From: CAZWVA01 sp964636885
Lineage (GTDB): Bacteria > Desulfobacterota_D > UBA1144 > Nemesobacterales > CSP1-2
Assembly (NCBI GenBank): GCA_964636885.1
Contig: CAZWVA010000014.1
Coordinates: 1-50,101, forward strand
Reading direction: 5' to 3'
DNA length: 50,101 nt
In this document: piece after piece, positions 16,521 to 25,035 of the stretch
Layout: every line of letters starts with the position of its first letter
Numbering within the stretch: position 1 is the stretch's first letter
Position numbers and translations under genes: made by a program
The notes under the pieces: generated by a model
What the model was told of the DNA's origin: nothing
The model's input: only the letters and a program-made list of their open reading frames with translations
The model's database searches: none

Positions 16521-17681
16521 TTGAAGAGGGTTTACCTAGACTATAACGCAACGACCCCAATTGACCCAAGGGTCTTTGAGGCGATGATTCCCTACATGAA
16601 GGAGGAGTTCGGAAACCCTTCGAGCATCCACTCTTTTGGAAGCAGGGCGAAGGCGGCACTCGATAATTCCAGAGAACAGGTCGCCGGGTTTCTCGGAGCA
16701 CATCCAAAGGAGATAGTCTTTACATCGGGCGGAAGTGAGAGCAATAACCTTGCGATAAAGGGAGTCGCATTTAGACTAAGGGAAAAGGGAGCCCATCTCA
16801 TTACAACAAGGATTGAACACGCCTCCGTTCTTGAGACCTTCCGGTTTCTCGAATCCCACGGGTTTAGGGTCACATATCTAGGGGTAGACGAATACGGCCT
16901 TATCGATCTCGACGAGCTTAGGGAGTCCATAACCGAAGATACCATCCTCGCCTCGGTTATGTTTGTAAATAACGAGACGGGCGTCATTATGCCCATAAGG
17001 GAGATCGGAGAGATCGTTAAGGAAAAGGGAGTGATATTCCATACAGATGCGGTTCAGGCGGTGGGAAAGGTGGATATAGACCTCGAGGATCTTCCAGTTG
17101 ACCTACTCTCCCTTTCCGCTCACAAAATCTACGGGCCTAAGGGCGTGGGTGCCCTCTTTATAAGAGTAGAGGCATTCCGTGGAACGCCTCTTCAGCCCCT
17201 CATTCACGGAGGAGGACAGGAGAGGGAAAGGCGTTCTGGAACGGAGAACGTTCCAGGAATCGTGGGACTCGGAAAGGCATGTGAGATTGCAAAAGTGGAG
17301 ATGAAGACGGAGGAATCCAGGTTAAGGGATCTCAGGGATGAACTCCACAAGGGGATTTTAGAAAGGATAAGAGGGGTAAAACTCAACGGCCATCCCGAAA
17401 GAAGGCTTTCAAATACCTTGAATCTCAGTTTCGAGGGAGTAGAAGGCGACTCTCTTGTGATGAACCTCGACATCGAGGGGATAGCGGTATCAACCGGTTC
17501 GGCCTGCTCCGAAGGAAACGTAGAGCCCTCCCATGTCCTTCTTGCTATGGGGCTACCCAGAGAGATTGCCGTTTCATCCCTTAGATTCAGCCTAGGTAGG
17601 TTTACGGAGAGGGAGGACATCGACAGGGTGATAGATGCCTTGCCCAGGATCGTTGAAAGGATCAGAAAGGTTGAAGGGTAA
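16521..17681 (+). CDS. iscS: Cysteine desulfurase (NifS/IscS type)
   Basis: A 386-residue PLP enzyme that takes sulfur from cysteine as a persulfide for Fe-S clusters and thiolated tRNAs. Visible residues: YLDYNATTPIDP at the start, TSGGSESNNLAIKG, His100, Asp176 in FHTDAVQAVGK, PLP lysine Lys202 in SLSAHKIYGPKG, and catalytic Cys329 in STGSACSEGNVEPSHVL. The short active-site loop marks a class I (NifS/IscS) enzyme. The start codon is TTG (16521), supported by family N-termini and a GAGG site ten bases upstream; no in-frame ATG fits. No iscU or fdx gene is adjacent, so the choice between IscS and NifS naming is open. Confidence 0.9.
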   Translation: MKRVYLDYNATTPIDPRVFEAMIPYMKEEFGNPSSIHSFGSRAKAALDNSREQVAGFLGAHPKEIVFTSGGSESNNLAIKGVAFRLREKGAHLITTRIEHASVLETFRFLESHGFRVTYLGVDEYGLIDLDELRESITEDTILASVMFVNNETGVIMPIREIGEIVKEKGVIFHTDAVQAVGKVDIDLEDLPVDLLSLSAHKIYGPKGVGALFIRVEAFRGTPLQPLIHGGGQERERRSGTENVPGIVGLGKACEIAKVEMKTEESRLRDLRDELHKGILERIRGVKLNGHPERRLSNTLNLSFEGVEGDSLVMNLDIEGIAVSTGSACSEGNVEPSHVLLAMGLPREIAVSSLRFSLGRFTEREDIDRVIDALPRIVERIRKVEG

Positions 17682-18014
17682 AAACGACAACGGAAAAGGA
17701 GCCATATAAACTACCGAAGGTATAATCGATGCGGAGAAAAGACGAGGTCTGGAAAACGCCTCTCTGACTCAGATTTTCTAAAGGGAGTCCGAGGAGGCAT
17801 CCCATTTGCTAAAATGAGTAAATCGACAGGTGACAAACATACTTACTCCGGTTGAAATCCAGTGCGAGTGGCTCCGTGATTTGGGTTTGAAGACGTTGAT
17901 TGTCATTTTAAGATATTTGAACTCGACGTATTCGGAGGACGCCGTCCAAAGGGATAATTGCAGGGAACGTACAGAGGTTCGTCCCCACAAAAACGAATTA
18001 GAGGGAGGTGAGAA
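17682..18014. other. Gene-poor stretch between the desulfurase and GST-like genes
   Basis: About 330 bases. A GTG-started 62-codon frame (17830-18018) overlaps the next ATG as ATGA, but its protein resembles nothing I recognise and its codon choice is unlike neighbours. No RNA gene, repeat or terminator was recognised. Confidence 0.5.
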
Positions 18015-18677
18015 ATGAGTGAATTCACGCTTGTAATCGGCAATAAAAACTACTCATCCTGGTCACTACGTGCCTGGCTCGTTCTTAAGTACTTTGAGAT
18101 CCCATTTACAGAGATCCTGATACCACTCTACAAACCGGGGAGTCGTGAGGCGATACTCTACCATTCGCCCTCAGGAAAGGTTCCGGTTTTACACCACAAG
18201 GGGGTCACCGTATGGGAATCCATAGCGGTTTGCGAGTACATCGCCGAGCTGTTCCCGGAGAAAAAGCTCTGGCCTGAGGAGCCGGAGGCAAGGGCGTTTG
18301 CGCGTTCAATAAGCGCTGAGATGCATGCGGGATTCCATTCCCTCCGTCAAAACATGTCGATGAACTGCAGGGCCTCCTATCCGGGGAAGGGAAGAGGACC
18401 CGGGGTGGAAGAAGATATTCGGCGCATCATCTCGATCTGGAGGCAGTGCAGGGAGCGATTCGGTAGGGGAGGAGAGTTCCTATTTGGCGATTTTACTATC
18501 GCAGATGCCATGTATGCTCCCGTTGCAACTAGGTTCAAAACATATGGAGTTGAGCTTTCGGGGGTCGAGAAGAGGTACTACAATACTATTCTCTCCCTAC
18601 CCGCTATGGAAGAATGGTATGAAGCGGCAAGAAAGGAACCCTACACACTTCCACAGTTCGATATACAACCGGACTAG
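18015..18677 (+). CDS. Glutathione S-transferase family protein
   Basis: A 220-residue two-domain GST-fold protein. The N-terminal thioredoxin-like domain starts FTLVIGNKNYSSWSLRAWL, which carries the NYSSWS serine region common in bacterial GSTs of the zeta/maleylacetoacetate-isomerase-like type. SGKVPVLHHKGVTVWESIAV holds the conserved cis-proline and the glutathione-binding E-S pair. The C-terminal all-helical domain ends with LPAMEEWYEAARKEP. GAGGGAGG just upstream of the ATG is a good ribosome-binding site. It sits alone before convergent argC. Substrate unknown; many such proteins act on electrophiles or as stress proteins. Confidence 0.87.
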   Translation: MSEFTLVIGNKNYSSWSLRAWLVLKYFEIPFTEILIPLYKPGSREAILYHSPSGKVPVLHHKGVTVWESIAVCEYIAELFPEKKLWPEEPEARAFARSISAEMHAGFHSLRQNMSMNCRASYPGKGRGPGVEEDIRRIISIWRQCRERFGRGGEFLFGDFTIADAMYAPVATRFKTYGVELSGVEKRYYNTILSLPAMEEWYEAARKEPYTLPQFDIQPD

Positions 18678-18720
18678 ACGTTGCCTCTTATAGGAAAACA
18701 AGAGGACCTACATGAAAACC

Positions 18721-19761
18721 TTAAGGAAATACCGGTGGCATATCAATCCCTAGGGACTCCTCAAACCCCATCATCACGTTCATATTCTGAACTGCCTGTC
18801 CCGATGCCCCTTTTACGAGGTTATCGAGAACCGAGATTATGATCGCCGTTTTATTCCTTGGGTTTGCCCTTACCCCGATATCGCAGAAGTTTGAACCTTT
18901 AACGTCCCCGGTTGAAGGATATACCCCTTCAGGGGCGATCCTTATGAACCTTTTCCCCCTATAGAAGTCCTCATAGAGGTCGAGAAGCTCCACCGTTTTT
19001 ATTTCGTCTTTAAGCCTCACGTATATGGTAGAGAGGATACCCCTGTCCATAGGTATTAGATGAGGCGTAAACGAAACCCTCACATCGAGCCCAGAATATC
19101 TTGAAAGTACCTCCTCGATTTCGGGCGTGTGGCGGTGCTCCCCCACCTTATAGGCCCTCACGCCCTCATTTACCTCGCAGAAGTGATAGGTGAGTTCTGA
19201 AGACCTTCCCGCCCCTGAAACCCCGGACTTGGAGTCGATTATGATCTGGTCCTCTTCCACGATCCTGTTCTTAAGAAGGGGCGCAAGACCGAGAATCGCG
19301 GATTCAGGATAGCATCCCGGATTTGCAACGAGCCTGGCCTTTTCGATCCTGGAGTGAAAGAGCTCCGTGATTCCATAGACAGCCTCCGAGATGAGTTCAG
19401 GGCAAGGGTGCTCCCCGTACCACTGCCTGTAAACCGGGTAACTCAGCCTGAAATCCGCCCCTAGGTCTACGACCCTCTTCCCCATCTCGATAAGCTCCTG
19501 AACCACGGTTGCGGATGTTCCATGTGGAAGCGCGGCAAAAACAAAATCGACATCGGCGGGAATCGATTTCGCATCGAGGGGCTTGAGTTCCATATCAATT
19601 AATCCCCTTAGGTAAGGGAGAACCTCGGTGATCCTCTTACCCGCGTGTTTTTCAGCCGTTACGTACGTCACCTCAATCCCAGGGTGGAGGAGGAGGAGTC
19701 TGAGAAGATCGCTTCCGGTATAACCACTCGCTCCAAGAACCGCGACCTTTTTCCTTTCCAT
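18721..19761 (-). CDS. argC: N-acetyl-gamma-glutamyl-phosphate reductase ArgC
   Basis: A 346-residue NADPH-dependent enzyme making N-acetylglutamate semialdehyde in arginine synthesis. Present are the Rossmann motif VAVLGASGYTGSDLLRLL at the N-terminus, FAALPHGTS near residue 75, and the active-site Cys150 in VANPGCYPESA. SFTPHLIPMDRGI and the late GNSNF-like segment VKGSNFCDIG are further markers. Length is normal for the stand-alone enzyme. No other arginine genes are adjacent. It is divergent from gapA. There is no Shine-Dalgarno; a promoter ends nine bases before the ATG, so the message may be leaderless. Confidence 0.94.
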   Translation of the reverse strand: MERKKVAVLGASGYTGSDLLRLLLLHPGIEVTYVTAEKHAGKRITEVLPYLRGLIDMELKPLDAKSIPADVDFVFAALPHGTSATVVQELIEMGKRVVDLGADFRLSYPVYRQWYGEHPCPELISEAVYGITELFHSRIEKARLVANPGCYPESAILGLAPLLKNRIVEEDQIIIDSKSGVSGAGRSSELTYHFCEVNEGVRAYKVGEHRHTPEIEEVLSRYSGLDVRVSFTPHLIPMDRGILSTIYVRLKDEIKTVELLDLYEDFYRGKRFIRIAPEGVYPSTGDVKGSNFCDIGVRANPRNKTAIIISVLDNLVKGASGQAVQNMNVMMGFEESLGIDMPPVFP

Positions 19762-19770
19762 AGGGATTGA

Positions 19771-19799
19771 AAAATATCTGGGAATCGGGATAAATTCAA
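19771..19799 (-). promoter_or_regulatory. Sigma-70-like promoter of argC
   Basis: Minus strand TTGAAT (19799-19794), 17-base spacer, TATTTT (19776-19771). The predicted start is within about two bases of the argC ATG (19761-19759). Confidence 0.5.
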
Positions 19800-19831
19800 G
19801 TTTGCATGTGCTATAGGGTTAGCCCAAAACC

Positions 19832-19860
19832 TTGACTCCAAGGGTTAAAAAGGGTAGCTT
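19832..19860 (+). promoter_or_regulatory. Possible promoter of gapA-pgk
   Basis: TTGACT (19832-19837), a 17-base spacer and a weak -10 TAGCTT (19855-19860), 44 bases before the gapA ATG, which has its own GGGGAGGA ribosome-binding site. Confidence 0.4.
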
Positions 19861-19903
19861 TTAGAAAGGGTTATCCTGTTAATACTCACCGGGGAGGAAT
19901 CAA

Positions 19904-20905
19904 ATGTCAATCAAGGTAGGTATAAACGGTTTTGGAAGGATCGGAAGGCACGTTCTCCGGATCGGTCTAAGAAGAAAAGGCATGGATTTTGTGGGGATTA
20001 ATGATATTACCGATGCCAGAACGCTCGCCCATCTCTTTAAATACGACTCCGTATTCGGTCCGTATAAGGGAGAGGTCAAATCGGAAGACGGTCACATCGT
20101 GGTTGACGGAAGGATTATAAGGGTCTTTTCCGAAAGGGACCCAAAGAAGATCCCCTGGGAAGAGGTAGGGGCGAGCGTTGTCGTAGAGGCGAGCGGGCTT
20201 TTTACCTCAAAGGAGGCCGCCTCATCACACCTTCACGGCAGCGTAAAGAAGGTTATAATCACAGCGCCCGCCAAGGGGGAAGTCGATTTTACAACCGTTA
20301 TAGGGGTAAACCACAAACAGTACGATCCCTTAAAACACAATATCGTGTCCAATGCCTCCTGTACCACAAACTGTTTTGCAATGATGGTCAAGGTTCTCCA
20401 CGAGAATTTCAGGATAAAGAGGGGTGAGATGTCAACGATTCATTCCTATACAAACGACCAGAGGATATTAGACGCTCCGCATAAGGATCTAAGGAGGGCG
20501 CGTGCCGCAGCACTATCCATAATCCCCACGAGCACGGGTGCCGCAAAGGCGATAGAACTCATATTTCCCGAACTAAAGGGGAAGCTGAGCTCCGTGGCAA
20601 TGAGGGTTCCCACGGCGGATGTATCCGTCGTCGATTTCACATGCGAGGTTGAGAAAGCCACCACCCCAGAAGAGGTTAACAGGAGGTTCAAAGAGGCCGC
20701 GGAGGGGGAACTCAAAGGCTATCTGAGATACGTGGACGAAGAACTCGTCTCTTCCGACTTCATAGGGGATCCGCATTCTGCGGTCTTCGATTCCTCTCTT
20801 ACCTCAGTCGTAGGAGGTACGCTCGTTAAGGTTATAGGCTGGTATGACAACGAATACGGATACTCATCTAGGGTAGTAGATTTAATCGAACTTGTAGGGA
20901 GATAG
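19904..20905 (+). CDS. gapA: Glyceraldehyde-3-phosphate dehydrogenase, type I
   Basis: A 333-residue enzyme interconverting glyceraldehyde-3-phosphate and 1,3-bisphosphoglycerate. The NAD-binding start VGINGFGRIGRHVLRIG, the acidic GINDITDA turn that favours NAD over NADP, the active-site Cys153 in SNASCTTNCFA and the C-terminal SVVGGTLVKVIGWYDNEYGY-type segment are all present. The GGGGAGGA site supports the start. pgk follows after six bases, so the two are cotranscribed in the classic gapA-pgk order. Codon use is like that of the neighbours. Confidence 0.97.
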   Translation: MSIKVGINGFGRIGRHVLRIGLRRKGMDFVGINDITDARTLAHLFKYDSVFGPYKGEVKSEDGHIVVDGRIIRVFSERDPKKIPWEEVGASVVVEASGLFTSKEAASSHLHGSVKKVIITAPAKGEVDFTTVIGVNHKQYDPLKHNIVSNASCTTNCFAMMVKVLHENFRIKRGEMSTIHSYTNDQRILDAPHKDLRRARAAALSIIPTSTGAAKAIELIFPELKGKLSSVAMRVPTADVSVVDFTCEVEKATTPEEVNRRFKEAAEGELKGYLRYVDEELVSSDFIGDPHSAVFDSSLTSVVGGTLVKVIGWYDNEYGYSSRVVDLIELVGR

Positions 20906-20911
20906 CCCCCG

Positions 20912-22111
20912 ATGGCAAAGATGGTGATATCCGATCTACCCGATTCCGAGTTTGAGGGGAAGAGGGTATTTGTGAGGGTCGACTTTAATGTGCCTATAAG
21001 GGACGGGGTAATAAGCGAGGACTATAGGATAAGAAGGGCGATCCCCACAATCGATTATCTAATCGAGAGAGGGGCAAGGGTAATACTCGCCTCCCATCTC
21101 GGAAGGCCAAAGGGAAGGGTGATTCCCGATCTCTCTTTGGAACCTATATCATACAGACTCTTCGAGCTCCTGGGGAAGCCGCTTAAATTCATAGGGAAGG
21201 TGATAGGGGAAGATGTGAGAATGGAGGTGGACGACCTTGAAAATGGGGAGGTGATGCTGCTCGAGAATCTGAGGTTTCACAGGGAAGAAACGGATAACGA
21301 TCCCCGTTTTGCAAAGGAACTCGCATCCCTCGGAGACATATATGTGAATGACGCCTTCGGAACCTCACACAGGAAACACGCCTCCACATACGGTATGGCG
21401 TCTTACTTTGATCTGAGGCTTGCGGGATTTCTCGTAAACAGGGAGTTGAAGTTCCTTACCAAGCTGAGGGACAATCCGGACCATCCCTTTGTCGTGATTG
21501 TAGGTGGGGCAAAGATAAAGGACAAGATCAGCGCCCTAAAGAACCTGATAGAGAAAGCGGATAAGGTGCTTATAGGAGGCGGGGTTGCATACACGTTCCT
21601 TAAAGCAAAGGGGATCAGCGTGGGAAGCTCCGTAACTGAGGATGAGATGATGGATTGGGTAAAAGAGGCTCTCTCCCAGTATGGAGACAAGATATTCCTT
21701 CCGGTCGATCATGTGGTTGCGGAGAGTATAGAGAAACGAAAGACCTACATGGTCGTGGATAACGAGATTCCCGCTGAGCTTAAGGGTTTTGACATCGGTC
21801 CCAAAACCGTACGCAAATACACGTCCGAAATCAAAGGCAACGGAGCGATCTTCTGGAACGGTCCCATGGGGGTCTTTGAGGTAGATGATTTCTCGGCTGG
21901 TACAACGCACATAGCCCGTGCCATTGCGCTTGCCACTTGGCGCGGAGCCACCACCGTGGTAGGTGGAGGGGAAACCATCTCCGCGATAAGAAAGGCAGAG
22001 GTCATGGACTCCGAGATAGTCCATATCTCTACAGGTGGTGGAGCTTCCCTTGAATTCCTGGGCGGCGCTGAGCTTCCCGGAATCTCGATTCTAAACGACA
22101 AGAAGGAATGA
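20912..22111 (+). CDS. pgk: Phosphoglycerate kinase
   Basis: A 399-residue two-domain kinase that makes ATP from 1,3-bisphosphoglycerate, or the reverse in gluconeogenesis. Family signatures are VFVRVDFNVPIRDG, ASHLGRPKG, MLLENLRFHREE, NDAFGTSHR and the C-terminal nucleotide-binding VVGGGETISAIRK and STGGGASLEFLGG. Length is normal and all substrate-binding arginines in these motifs appear retained. It starts six bases after gapA, with no clear own Shine-Dalgarno, which suggests translational coupling. A stem-loop lies between it and fbaB. Confidence 0.97.
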   Translation: MAKMVISDLPDSEFEGKRVFVRVDFNVPIRDGVISEDYRIRRAIPTIDYLIERGARVILASHLGRPKGRVIPDLSLEPISYRLFELLGKPLKFIGKVIGEDVRMEVDDLENGEVMLLENLRFHREETDNDPRFAKELASLGDIYVNDAFGTSHRKHASTYGMASYFDLRLAGFLVNRELKFLTKLRDNPDHPFVVIVGGAKIKDKISALKNLIEKADKVLIGGGVAYTFLKAKGISVGSSVTEDEMMDWVKEALSQYGDKIFLPVDHVVAESIEKRKTYMVVDNEIPAELKGFDIGPKTVRKYTSEIKGNGAIFWNGPMGVFEVDDFSAGTTHIARAIALATWRGATTVVGGGETISAIRKAEVMDSEIVHISTGGGASLEFLGGAELPGISILNDKKE

Positions 22112-22119
22112 AAAGGCAG

Positions 22120-22162
22120 GATACATGGTTCATTATAGCTCTTGGATCGTGTATCATGTATC
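22120..22162 (+). terminator. Stem-loop between pgk and fbaB, possible terminator or attenuator
   Basis: GATACATG (22120-22127) pairs perfectly with CATGTATC (22155-22162), extending by an imperfect inner stem. T-rich sequence with a five-T run follows, but not immediately, so termination may be partial. Confidence 0.35.
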
Positions 22163-22213
22163 TTGAATGTTTCGTTTTTGGATAAATAATCAAAAAACAA
22201 GGGGGGTAGAGAA

Positions 22214-23299
22214 ATGGCGAGAGTAAGAGCTTCATTTAAAGCCGATACGGACTCCATAGTAGAGCTCCTGGGAAACGAGGCGGATTACCTTCTAAACCAC
22301 GTGTGTAAAACGATCCCCAAGGATCAGTTGCATCTACCCGGACCGTCGTTTGTGGATGAGATACTGGTTCCATCGGATCGTCCTCCTGCGGTTTTAAGAA
22401 ACATGCAACTCCTTTTTAATACAGGCCGCTTGGCCGGTACTGGCTACCTTTCCATCTTACCCGTGGACCAGGGAATAGAGCATTCGGCAGGCGCTTCCTT
22501 CGCTCCAAACCCCATCTACTTTGACCCTGAGAACATCGTTAAGCTCGCGATAGAAGGCGGATGCAATGCGGTTGCCTCTACACTCGGTGTCCTGGGCTCC
22601 GTTGCGAGAAGATACGCGCACAAGATCCCGTTTATCGTGAAGATCAACCATAACGAACTGCTTACGTATCCAAATAAGTACGATCAGGTCCTTTTTGCAA
22701 GCGTCGATCAGGCCTTTCAGATGGGCGCGGTTGCCGTCGGTGCGACAATATACTTCGGTTCTGATGAGAGCACCCGTCAAATCCAGGAGATATCTGAGGC
22801 CTTTCACCATGCTCATAGCCTGGGGCTGGTTACAATCCTATGGGCCTATCTAAGGAATCCAGCCTTTAAAACCGAAAGTGCCGATTATCACCTCTCCGCC
22901 GATCTTACGGGGCAGGCAAACCACATAAGTGCAACCATCGAGGCCGATATCATAAAACAGAAGCAGGCCGAGAATAACGGCGGATTTAAGGCGTTAAGAT
23001 TCGGCAAGACAAGCGACAAGGTTTATACGGAGCTCACATCAGACCACCCGATAGATCTAACCCGGTATCAGGTCATAAACTGCTACATGGGACGTGCCGG
23101 CTTGATTAATTCCGGCGGCGAATCCTCAGGGGCAAGCGACCTTGCCCAAGCCGTTCGTACCGCCGTGATAAACAAAAGAGCAGGAGGAATGGGCCTCATT
23201 ACTGGCAGGAAATCATTCCAGAGACCGATGAAAGAGGGGATAGAGCTGCTTAACGCCGTTCAAGACGTCTATCTGAATAAGGACATAACCATTGCATAA
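22214..23299 (+). CDS. fbaB: Class I fructose-bisphosphate aldolase (FbaB/DeoC-LacD type)
   Basis: A 361-residue aldolase, of the archaeal-type/FbaB class I family that forms a Schiff base rather than using zinc. Landmarks are LSILPVDQGIEHSAGASF, GGCNAVASTLGVLG, IPFIVKINHNELL and the phosphate-binding ends NCYMGRAGLINSGGESSG and GGMGLITGRKSFQRP. It joins gapA-pgk upstream and fbp downstream (convergent) to make a block covering triose to hexose steps of glycolysis and gluconeogenesis. A purine-rich GGGGGG tract precedes the ATG. A separate promoter in the 102-base gap is not excluded. Confidence 0.92.
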   Translation: MARVRASFKADTDSIVELLGNEADYLLNHVCKTIPKDQLHLPGPSFVDEILVPSDRPPAVLRNMQLLFNTGRLAGTGYLSILPVDQGIEHSAGASFAPNPIYFDPENIVKLAIEGGCNAVASTLGVLGSVARRYAHKIPFIVKINHNELLTYPNKYDQVLFASVDQAFQMGAVAVGATIYFGSDESTRQIQEISEAFHHAHSLGLVTILWAYLRNPAFKTESADYHLSADLTGQANHISATIEADIIKQKQAENNGGFKALRFGKTSDKVYTELTSDHPIDLTRYQVINCYMGRAGLINSGGESSGASDLAQAVRTAVINKRAGGMGLITGRKSFQRPMKEGIELLNAVQDVYLNKDITIA

Positions 23300-23382
23300 G
23301 GGCCAGTAGTAGCGCTTCTATAAGGGCTTAGGGATCCGAACTAGTGGATTTAATGCCATTCTTACACCCGATATCCGGGTGG

Positions 23383-24390
23383 CTAGGAGGGGTACCTCTT
23401 CATAAACTCTTCTGCTTTTAAAACCATCTCCTCCGAGCCGATAAAGATAGGGGTTCTCTGATGAAGCTCTTTCGGCTCGATGTCCAAGATACGCCTGAAT
23501 CCGTCTGTGGCCCTACCGCCAGCCTGTTCCACTATAAAGGACATCGGGTTACACTCGTATAGAAGCCTCAGTTTCCCGCGAGGGGAGTCCTTTGTCGAGG
23601 GATAGATAAATATACCACCCGTAATTAGATTCCTGTGGATGTCCGCCACCATTGAGCCGATATACCTCAACGAGTAGGGACGCTTGGTGGATTTATCCTC
23701 CTGTTTGCAGTATCTAACGTATTCCTTTACCCCTTCCGGAAAACTGACGAAATACCCCTGATTAATCGAATAGACGTTACCCGTCTTTGGTATCTTCATA
23801 TCCGGGTGTGAGAGACAGAATTCACCTATAGAGGGGTCGAGAGTAAACCCATTCACCCCAGCTCCCGTTGTATATACCAGCATCGTGGAAGAGCCGTATA
23901 TGACGTAGCCAGCGGCAACCTGGTTAATTCCCTTTTGAAGAAAATCCTCTACGGTGCAGGGCCCAGGGGGTGAGAGGCGCTTGTAGATAGAAAAGATAGT
24001 CCCTACGGATACATTGACATCTATATTGGAGGAGCCATCCAACGGGTCCAGAGCGACAACGTATTTAGCGTTTCTCGATATTTCATCGTCAAGAACAATA
24101 ACGTCATTATCCTCCTCCGAGGCGATGCCGCAACATTCGCCCCCTAACCTCAGAGCGTCTATAAATCGCCTGTTGGCAAAGACGTCTAGCTTTTTTACCT
24201 CCTCCCCGTGTATGTTTCTAGTACCCGTAATGCCTAAAATATCCACCAAGCCGGCCTTATTTACCTCCCTATTAACGACCTTAGCCGCTAGACCGATATC
24301 CCTTAGCAAGCGGGAGAGTTCTCCCTTGGCGAAGGCCAACTCCTCCTGCCTTTGTATAATGAATTCATCTAGGGTTATGACGCCAACCAT
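23383..24390 (-). CDS. fbp: Fructose-1,6-bisphosphatase class 1
   Basis: A 335-residue metal-dependent phosphatase, the committed step of gluconeogenesis. The metal-binding motif VALDPLDGSSNIDVNVSVGT is intact, as are ASEEDNDVIVLDDE with its acidic ligands and RYIGSMVADIHRNLITGG of the sugar-binding region. The C-terminal LRLLYECNPMSFIVEQAGG and the final GS-EEM segment match class I enzymes. It is the last gene of the minus-strand run sbcC-cvpA-fbp, 45 bases after cvpA, and faces fbaB. With class I aldolase this equips the cell for hexose synthesis from C3 units. Confidence 0.95.
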   Translation of the reverse strand: MVGVITLDEFIIQRQEELAFAKGELSRLLRDIGLAAKVVNREVNKAGLVDILGITGTRNIHGEEVKKLDVFANRRFIDALRLGGECCGIASEEDNDVIVLDDEISRNAKYVVALDPLDGSSNIDVNVSVGTIFSIYKRLSPPGPCTVEDFLQKGINQVAAGYVIYGSSTMLVYTTGAGVNGFTLDPSIGEFCLSHPDMKIPKTGNVYSINQGYFVSFPEGVKEYVRYCKQEDKSTKRPYSLRYIGSMVADIHRNLITGGIFIYPSTKDSPRGKLRLLYECNPMSFIVEQAGGRATDGFRRILDIEPKELHQRTPIFIGSEEMVLKAEEFMKRYPS

Positions 24391-24435
24391 GTTGAATAAT
24401 ATTACCCTAAATTCTATATTAGGGAAATACGCCTG

Positions 24436-25032
24436 TTATCTCTTTTTTTCTTCCTTGACCTCCTCCCCAAAGACCCCTTTAATCCTTTCGGCTTCCCTAA
24501 TAGCGGCTCTTATGCCCTTTTCCTGAATCAGGGTTCTTGCCCTCTCGATTTTTTCCCTAAGGTCCCTGGGAACGGCATCTCTAAGAAGAGAAAACGCCCT
24601 TGTTACGTGCGGAACGAGAATCGAGCCCCTAAAAGGGGGTTCCTTTTGAGAGAAGAAGAACCCGATTGCCGATATGAGGAGAAAAGCTATAACGACTCCC
24701 TTTATTGCACCTAGAAAGCCACCCGTCACCCTATCGATCCAGTCCAGGTGGAGTGTCCCCACGATCCTGGCGAGTATCCACCCGATTATCTGAACTACCA
24801 CATAGACGCCAAGTGCGGTGACGATAAAGCCTCCCACGCTTGCTATCGGTCTATTGCCTACAAGGTTGTATTTTATAAAAAGGCCTCCCAGAAGACCGTA
24901 GAACATAACACCCGCTATTAACCCTCCAAGGATCGCGGCAATGGAAAAGACCTCTCTGATAAACCCCCTTATGAACCCGAAAACGGTAAAAACAGAGAGG
25001 GTTATTAGTATAGCTATGTCTAACCAGTTCAT
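24436..25032 (-). CDS. CvpA family membrane protein
   Basis: A 198-residue inner-membrane protein with four hydrophobic segments and a charged cytoplasmic tail. The CvpA (colicin V production) family start is seen in MNWLDIAILITLSVFTVFGFI, followed by RGFIREVFSIAAILGG and a WIDRVTGGFLGAIKGV segment, the standard family marks. The role in colicin production in E. coli is indirect and the general function is unsettled. It starts three bases after sbcC stops, a tightly coupled order that is common for cvpA next to recombination or mutS genes in other genomes. Confidence 0.85.
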   Translation of the reverse strand: MNWLDIAILITLSVFTVFGFIRGFIREVFSIAAILGGLIAGVMFYGLLGGLFIKYNLVGNRPIASVGGFIVTALGVYVVVQIIGWILARIVGTLHLDWIDRVTGGFLGAIKGVVIAFLLISAIGFFFSQKEPPFRGSILVPHVTRAFSLLRDAVPRDLREKIERARTLIQEKGIRAAIREAERIKGVFGEEVKEEKKR

Positions 25033-25035
25033 ATT

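Noticed and set aside
17830..18018. 62-codon frame overlapping the GST-like start as ATGA
   Set aside because: The overlap looks like coupling, but there is no ribosome-binding site, no recognisable family and the composition is unlike neighbours.
23365..23381. Small hairpin CACCCG-ATATC-CGGGTG between fbaB and fbp
   Set aside because: Six-base stem without a T-run on either strand; not enough for a terminator call.
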